56,561 nt of DNA from Kiritimatiellia bacterium (GTDB lineage Bacteria; Verrucomicrobiota; Kiritimatiellia; JAAZAB01). Below are positions 51,686 through 56,561 of the stretch, one piece after another; position 1 is the stretch's first letter; each line of letters opens with the position of its first letter. The DNA is taken from assembly GCA_028718125.1 (NCBI GenBank), contig JAQUMN010000021.1, positions 1 through 56,561 on the forward strand, given 5' to 3'. Made by a program: the position numbers and the translations under genes. The notes under the pieces are model-generated. The model was given only the letters and a program-made list of their open reading frames with translations, did no database searches and had not been told where the DNA came from.

Positions 51686-51762
51686 GGTGTAATAGTTATA
51701 ATGGAGTGTCGTAGTGACGTACGACAATTCTTTACGCCCATACACCCAAACGCGATTACACC
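51686..51762. repeat. Imperfect palindrome with central hairpin between convergent genes
   Basis: Outer arms GGTGTAAT (51686-51693) and ATTACACC (51755-51762) surround a hairpin GTCGTA-GTGACG-TACGAC (51708-51725) followed by AATTCTTT. It could act as a two-way terminator for the helicase and methyltransferase genes. The right arm supplies the methyltransferase stop. Confidence 0.5.
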
Positions 51763-52631
51763 TTACGTTCTTCTTCCCATCGCGCATAGATGCCGCAGGG
51801 CAGGATTTTGGCGCTCTGACGAAAAGGCAGGCCTAATTCGCCGCTGGTAATCCGTCCTTTCAGGCCGGCCAGTATATCGGAGAGCATATTTGCCATCACA
51901 AGCGCCGACACATGGGCGGTGTAGCAATTTATCAGGACTAGAAGCGGACGCTCGGACAATAACTTGCGTGATTCGGAGAGCAGCTCCCACAACTGGTCTT
52001 CCAGCTTCCACACTTCACCGCGGCGGCCGCGCCCGAAGGAGGGCGGATCCATAACCAGCGCATCATAGCGCTTCTTCCGGCGGATTTCCCTTTTCACAAA
52101 TGCCAGGCAATCGTCCACGATGTAGCGAATGGGATGCTTGGCCAGTCCGTTTAAGGCTGCGTTTTCACGGCACCAATCCACCATGCCATTGGCAGCATCC
52201 ACATGGCAGACACTGGCGCCCGCAGCTGCCGCCGCCACTGTTGCCCCGCCCGTATACCCGAACAGGTTTAACAGCGATACTGGCGCCTTGTACCCCTTGA
52301 TTTTTTCAGCCAGCCAATCCCAGTTGACCGCCTGTTCAGGAAAAAGCCCGAGATGCTTGAACCCCGTAGGCCGAATTTTAAACGTCAGATGGCGATAGCC
52401 AACTGTCCAGGATTCCGGCAATGATCTTTTGAATTCCCAGCGTCCGCCGCCCTGCTCACTGCGATAATAGATCGCATCATAGTCGTTCCAGGGGGTTCGG
52501 GAAGGCCGTGGCCAGATAATCTGAGGGTCCGGTCGCACCAGGACAACGTCGCCCCAGCGCTCCTGCTTCATGCCGTCACCGCCATCAAGCAGTTGATAAT
52601 CAGTCCAATGCGCGGGTAGCAATAAACTCAT
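51756..52631 (-). CDS. Class I SAM-dependent RNA methyltransferase (RlmI/RlmL-type)
   Basis: A 291-residue cytoplasmic methyltransferase. SAM motif I is NLFGYTGGATVAAAAAGA, motif II is the acidic HVDAANGMVDWCREN, and DPPSFGRG is the catalytic DPP motif of rRNA base methyltransferases. The N-terminus (about 60 residues) resembles the PUA-less lead of short RlmI-like proteins. The base and position modified cannot be told. It is convergent with the AddA-like gene and 33 bp downstream of the coiled-coil/barrel gene on the same strand. Confidence 0.88.
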   Translation of the reverse strand: MSLLLPAHWTDYQLLDGGDGMKQERWGDVVLVRPDPQIIWPRPSRTPWNDYDAIYYRSEQGGGRWEFKRSLPESWTVGYRHLTFKIRPTGFKHLGLFPEQAVNWDWLAEKIKGYKAPVSLLNLFGYTGGATVAAAAAGASVCHVDAANGMVDWCRENAALNGLAKHPIRYIVDDCLAFVKREIRRKKRYDALVMDPPSFGRGRRGEVWKLEDQLWELLSESRKLLSERPLLVLINCYTAHVSALVMANMLSDILAGLKGRITSGELGLPFRQSAKILPCGIYARWEEERKV

Positions 52632-52664
52632 GCGCTACAATTACTTAGATAAATAACATGCGGG

Positions 52665-54425
52665 TTAGAAATTAATGCCGATGGTACCGCCCATTGAGCC
52701 GCCCGAGGGATTGACTTCGTAGCGCGACGGACCCACGGTTCCCGACACGTTCTCCAGCCAGTCATAGCGCCCAAATACACCTAAATGCAGTTGGTGGTAG
52801 AGCAGCACGCCCAGCTCGGCCTGCACGTAATACCCAAGCAGATATTCCGTCCCGCTCGAGGTGTCATTCCAGTATTGCAGCACCTGCGGCATACCCCCGC
52901 TGCTCGACTCATACAACGTCTCTTCGTAGGATGCATCCTTGTCCACCATATTCAACGTCGGCCCCGTTGACCCGATCAGATACACCCGCCGGTAATGCCC
53001 TTTGACGCTCATCCCCAGAGACAAGGTTGACAAATCCATATCCAGCGATTCTGCGACCGAGTTGTATGCACGGTACGAATCAGATGCCACCATGTCAGTA
53101 CCCATTCCCTGCCGGGTCATCGGCGTCGCATCAATCACCGGTCCATGGGTCTCCCGATTTCCATGGTACGGCGGGCTGCCCGGCGTAATCCCGAGCCCCG
53201 TGATGTCGTAGGCATCCAACACGCGACTTTCATACGTGTCCACCCGCTGGTTGTCATTAAATGTGTTGATTCCCCCTGCCGATGCATTGAACGTTTGCGC
53301 CCGCAACAGCCCCAGACTCAATCCGTAGTCGGTATATCCTATCTTGGCAATATATCGCTCCATCTCCACCATCAAGCCCGCCCGGTAAGCCGCATCGTCT
53401 CTGCTTTCCATTTCCGTCGAAATTGTCTGGCGGCTGGCCTCGCGCCAGACCCGGTCCGCACCCGACATTTCGATTTGGTTGCCATGCACCTGCAACCCGC
53501 TGTCATACCCCCAATTCCATGTCCCGCTATCCAAATCAGTGTAATCATCGCCTTTAACGTATCCGTCATCGTAGACGCGGTTGCCCACATCGCCCATTCT
53601 GCCCGCATCTCCCACCCAACTGCCGCTGCTGAATTTAGCCCCGATCGGATACCCGGCGGAATACGATCCCATCGTCTTAAAACTCTGGGCGCCGATACGT
53701 CGAACAAGCATACTAGCCGCTACTCGCCACTGGTCCGGATCCTGTTTCTTCGATTTCACGGCTGACGCTTTTTTCGCGAATGCCTTCGACATAGCCGTTG
53801 GTTCGGCCGGCAGCACCCGTCCGGGCATCATGGCGATTGCGGACATGCGCTGCTTCACCATTTCGCCCCGCGCTTCCAGATCTTTTTCCACTTCTTTCAC
53901 TTTTGCTTCCCGTATGGCCAGGGACTCGCCCATCTGTTTCATCATCGCTTCACGTTCCGCGATCGACGCCTCTGCCTGCTTAATCTGCGCTTGCCGCTCG
54001 GCCATGGCCGCCTCAGCCGCTTTTACCTGCGCTTCCCGAGCCGCCAGAGCTTCATTGATCTTAATCTCATTCCATGCTTTCTGTTCCGCATTTTTGAGCG
54101 CCTGGGCTTCCATATCCGCCTTCTGCTTGGCCATACGTTTCTGCAGTTTAATCAGCGCTGCTTTCGCCTCGGACGTCCTCGCTGCCATGTCCTCCGCAAT
54201 CTTCGTGGCCGCATCCGCTTCCATGGCTTTTGCCTTGGCCACCCTGGCCGCGTGTTCGCGTGCCTCTCCCGCGACCCTTAGCTCCAGCGCCCTCTTCGCC
54301 AAGCTGCCGCGGCTGGACACGTCTTGCTGGGCCTGCGCATCTATCGGAGCATTCTGCGCCGTGCAGAACGGCTCGAATGCCAACACCATACTGATTCCGA
54401 TAATGGCTACGATCGATGTCTTCAT
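52665..54425 (-). CDS. Outer-membrane beta-barrel protein with N-terminal periplasmic coiled coil
   Basis: A 586-residue exported protein. The signal peptide covers about 1-24 (cleavage near CTAQ). Residues 35-195 are continuous Ala/Lys/Glu/Gln coiled coil. Within it, 127-183 are four 14-residue units beginning LAAREAQVKAAEAA, MAERQAQIKQ, IAEREAMMKQ and LAIREAKVKE. After a Pro/Lys linker (200-230) comes a beta-barrel of about 350 residues with many Tyr/Gly/Asp strands, ending GGTIGINF with the C-terminal Phe used by the BAM machinery. AGGA overlapping the upstream stop precedes the ATG. It is five bases after the giant coiled-coil gene and shares a module with it. No named family is recognised. 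Confidence 0.7.
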   Translation of the reverse strand: MKTSIVAIIGISMVLAFEPFCTAQNAPIDAQAQQDVSSRGSLAKRALELRVAGEAREHAARVAKAKAMEADAATKIAEDMAARTSEAKAALIKLQKRMAKQKADMEAQALKNAEQKAWNEIKINEALAAREAQVKAAEAAMAERQAQIKQAEASIAEREAMMKQMGESLAIREAKVKEVEKDLEARGEMVKQRMSAIAMMPGRVLPAEPTAMSKAFAKKASAVKSKKQDPDQWRVAASMLVRRIGAQSFKTMGSYSAGYPIGAKFSSGSWVGDAGRMGDVGNRVYDDGYVKGDDYTDLDSGTWNWGYDSGLQVHGNQIEMSGADRVWREASRQTISTEMESRDDAAYRAGLMVEMERYIAKIGYTDYGLSLGLLRAQTFNASAGGINTFNDNQRVDTYESRVLDAYDITGLGITPGSPPYHGNRETHGPVIDATPMTRQGMGTDMVASDSYRAYNSVAESLDMDLSTLSLGMSVKGHYRRVYLIGSTGPTLNMVDKDASYEETLYESSSGGMPQVLQYWNDTSSGTEYLLGYYVQAELGVLLYHQLHLGVFGRYDWLENVSGTVGPSRYEVNPSGGSMGGTIGINF

Positions 54426-54430
54426 AGGTC

Positions 54431-56561
54431 CTACTTAGCCCGCTGCTTCATCCGCGCTTCTTCTGCCGCTTTCGCATCAGCTATCGCCTGTGCCTCTTTA
54501 GCCTCAAGGGCCAACGCTGCCGCCCTGACTTCCGCAACTTGCTGGTCAGCTTCGGCTTGCAAAATCTTAAACTGGCATTCGATTTCCTGCTTCGCGATCT
54601 CCAAAGCCACCGCCTGGACCGCAAGGGTATCTTTTTCCTGCGCCAGATATTTAGCCCTAGTATCTTCAAATAATTTTTTGTCAGCCGCCTTCTTGGCCGC
54701 GGCAAGCTCCGCGGCTTTTCGCTCCGCTTCGGCTTTTGCCTTCAGCTCAGCTTCCTTCCTGGCCTTTTCCGCCGCTTCAGCCCGGGCTTTGGCCTCCGCC
54801 GCCGCTTTCTTCTCAGCTTCAGCCTTGGCCTTGAGCTCCGCTTTCTTTATCTTGGCTTCGTCATCAGCCTTTTGCCTGGCCTCCGCCTTGGCTTTCAATT
54901 CCACCGCTTTTTTGGCATCCTCCTCCGATTTGGCTTTAGCTATGGCGTCTTTTTCAGCTTTCTCCTTCGCCTCTTTCTGCGCCAAGATGTTCCGTCGCGC
55001 CGTTTCCGCCTGCGCTTTCAATTCCGTTTCACGCTTGGCTTCCGCTGCAACCCGATTCGCCTTGATTTCGTCCTTTGCAAGCCGTTCGGCATTCTTCGTA
55101 GAACGGGACTCCATATCCGCAAGCTGCGCAGCCGCATTCTTATGATGCTTAGCCAGCGCAGCCTGCATGTCGGACACCAGTTCAGCCTTGTCCTCCGCGA
55201 TCCGCCTGGCCGCCGCTGCTTGCTTGGTCTTCTGCTTGACCGCATCTTTTGCCAAGTCACGGCGACGAGATAAATCTTCCAGATTTCTCAATTCGGCGTC
55301 ATGCTTGGATTTTTCCGCCGCTTGCGCAACCTCCGCTGCTTTCTTTTCGGCAGCCTGCTTCTCGTCTTTTGCCTTCCGTTCAGCATTCCTAACCGCCTGA
55401 GTTTCCAAATCCGCCTTTTGCTCAGCCATTATCTGTTGCTGCTTAGCCAGAGCCGCCTTGGCGTCGGACACCATCTCGGCCTTGTCCTCTACAACCCGCC
55501 GGGCCTCATCCGCTTGCCTGGCTTTTGCCTTGGCCAGCGCTGCCGCCTGCGCTTGAGCTTCCCGGGCAACCTGCGCTTCGGCAACGCGCTTGGCTTTCAC
55601 TTCTTTGGCGGCATCCTGCCTTGCTGCCTGCTTCGCCTGCTCCGCTGCCGCCTCTTTCGCGTCGGCATCGGCCTGCGCCGTTTTAGACTCAAGGATCAAT
55701 GCCGCCACCTTAGTTTCTGCGGCTTGTTTATCGGCTTCAGATTGGGTTACCCTGGCTTGATATTCACCTTCCTGCCTGGCCAGAGGCTGCATCTTGGCTT
55801 CAATCGCAGACCTTTCCTGCAACATGTATTTTGCCCTGGCTTCATCCGCCGCCTTCGCGCGAGCCTGCTCAGCAGCATTGGCCTCGACCGCGTCCGGGAC
55901 ATCCTGCTTCGCAACCTGCCTGGCACGCTCTTCAAGTAATGACGCCTTGTCTAAATCGGCTTGCGCTTTTTTTACCTCAATTTCCAGTGCCGCCACACTC
56001 GCATCCGCAGCTCGCTTATCAGCTTCGGCCTGCGTTAGTCCGGCTTTATACTTCTCATCCTGCCTGACGAAGTCCGCAGCTTTGAGCGCAATGGCCGCCT
56101 TTTCCTGGTCCAGATATTTTGTTCTGGCATCATCAAGTATTTTCTGGTCGGCTGCTTTTTTCGCCGCCTCGGCTTCCGCAGCTTTCCTCTCGGCCTCCGC
56201 CCTGGCTTTCAGTTCCGCCTCTTTCCGGCCTTTTTCCGCCGCTTCAACCTTGGCTTTGGCTTCCGCCTTGGCTTTTTTCTCGGCATCAGCCTTGGCCTTT
56301 AATTCAGCTTCTTTCGCCGCCTCGGCCTGTGATTCGGCTTCAGCCTTCGCTTTTAACTCCGCTTTTTTAGCCTTCGCTTCGTCCTCCGCCTTCTGCTTGG
56401 CCTCCGCCCTGGCTTTCAATTCCGCCTCTTTCTGGGCTTTTTCCGCCGCTTCGACCTTGGCTTTGGCTTCCGCCTTGGCTTTTTTCTCGGCATCAGCCTT
56501 GGCCTTTAATTCAGCTTCTTTCGCCGCCTCGGCCTGTGATTCGGCTTCAGCCTTCGCTTTT
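54431..56561 (-). CDS. Giant Ala/Lys/Glu coiled-coil repeat protein, 5' end outside window
   Basis: At least 709 residues, open to the window edge; the apparent start at 56419 is an internal Leu codon, so the N-terminus and any signal peptide are not visible. Composition is almost only Ala, Lys, Glu, Arg, Gln and Asp, predicted as one long helical coiled coil with no membrane segment. Several repeat classes are seen. One is a 69-residue tandem unit at the edge (DNA period 207 bp). Another of about 75 residues occurs three times (AAKKAADQKILDDARTKYL, KAADEARAKYMLQE, AAKKAADKKLFEDTRAKYL). A third (DKAEMVSDAKAALAKQQQ) occurs twice and again in the next gene. TolA-like or TonB-bridge proteins share this composition, so similarity by composition alone must be discounted. 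Confidence 0.7.
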   Translation of the reverse strand, partial: KAKAEAESQAEAAKEAELKAKADAEKKAKAEAKAKVEAAEKAQKEAELKARAEAKQKAEDEAKAKKAELKAKAEAESQAEAAKEAELKAKADAEKKAKAEAKAKVEAAEKGRKEAELKARAEAERKAAEAEAAKKAADQKILDDARTKYLDQEKAAIALKAADFVRQDEKYKAGLTQAEADKRAADASVAALEIEVKKAQADLDKASLLEERARQVAKQDVPDAVEANAAEQARAKAADEARAKYMLQERSAIEAKMQPLARQEGEYQARVTQSEADKQAAETKVAALILESKTAQADADAKEAAAEQAKQAARQDAAKEVKAKRVAEAQVAREAQAQAAALAKAKARQADEARRVVEDKAEMVSDAKAALAKQQQIMAEQKADLETQAVRNAERKAKDEKQAAEKKAAEVAQAAEKSKHDAELRNLEDLSRRRDLAKDAVKQKTKQAAAARRIAEDKAELVSDMQAALAKHHKNAAAQLADMESRSTKNAERLAKDEIKANRVAAEAKRETELKAQAETARRNILAQKEAKEKAEKDAIAKAKSEEDAKKAVELKAKAEARQKADDEAKIKKAELKAKAEAEKKAAAEAKARAEAAEKARKEAELKAKAEAERKAAELAAAKKAADKKLFEDTRAKYLAQEKDTLAVQAVALEIAKQEIECQFKILQAEADQQVAEVRAAALALEAKEAQAIADAKAAEEARMKQRAK
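56190..56561. repeat. 207-bp tandem repeat in coding sequence
   Basis: Bases 56190-56354 recur almost unchanged at 56397-56561 with a shift of 207 bp (69 codons). Differences are few, for example CCGGCC against TGGGCT. The second copy is cut by the window edge, so more copies may follow. Confidence 0.85.

Noticed and set aside
54425..54433. The coiled-coil gene and the barrel gene as one frameshifted gene
   Set aside because: The downstream protein has its own signal peptide, ATG and AGGA site, and the frames differ with only a five-base gap, so two genes are the simpler reading.
1..56561. CRISPR array, prophage or rRNA operon
   Set aside because: No regularly spaced direct repeats, phage structural genes or rRNA signatures were seen on reading both strands.

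Overview
This 56.6-kb window is dense bacterial chromosome from a Gram-negative (diderm) organism. Evidence for an outer membrane includes apolipoprotein N-acyltransferase (Lnt), a type IV pilus secretin, lipoproteins with lipoboxes, a patatin/POTRA/beta-barrel protein and a barrel protein ending in Phe. The sequence is moderately GC-rich and has many short palindromic and low-complexity intergenic repeats. Together with the gene repertoire this suggests the Planctomycetota-Verrucomicrobiota-Kiritimatiellota-Lentisphaerota group. That placement is inference, since no rRNA or phylogenetic marker was compared.

Layout. 1-3490 (minus): part of an exopolysaccharide/LPS cluster, with GDP-L-fucose synthase (cut by the window edge), a polysaccharide flippase and a short UDP-glucose dehydrogenase. 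Aconitase (3538-5493) and tRNA-Thr(UGU) follow. 5822-13813 (minus): a type IV pilus alignment-complex operon read as ferredoxin, pilM, pilN, pilO, a PilP-like gene, an Ig-like lipoprotein, pilQ and a degenerate hybrid histidine kinase. Upstream lie rnr, acylphosphatase, L-serine dehydratase, lnt and secA. A Ser/Thr kinase diverges from secA; both promoters appear to give nearly leaderless mRNAs. 24-31 kb: proS, a PlpD-like patatin autotransporter, a barrel protein, a lipoprotein and a probable IS3 transposase relic. 31-37 kb: metG, a three-gene sugar/polyol cluster (mutarotase-like, CBM9-like, mannitol-dehydrogenase-like) and ispH. 37-40 kb: polysaccharide ABC permease, nucleotide-sugar epimerase and a GDT1/TMEM165-type cation transporter. 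40-45 kb: a pyrimidine/arginine hub in which pyrE-pyrC-argG are joined by 4-bp overlaps and face pyrB and argF. 45-51.7 kb: an AddB-like/AddA-like helicase-nuclease pair. 51.7 kb to the end: an rRNA-type methyltransferase, then a coiled-coil/beta-barrel protein and a very long Ala/Lys/Glu coiled-coil repeat protein that runs off the window.

The most unusual items are the last two genes, which share a coiled-coil module and may form an outer-membrane tether. Others are the pseudo-hybrid histidine kinase ending the pilus operon, palindromic repeats inserted in frame into conserved genes, and the divergent leaderless promoters at secA/kinase. No CRISPR array, prophage, intact insertion sequence, rRNA or known riboswitch was seen.
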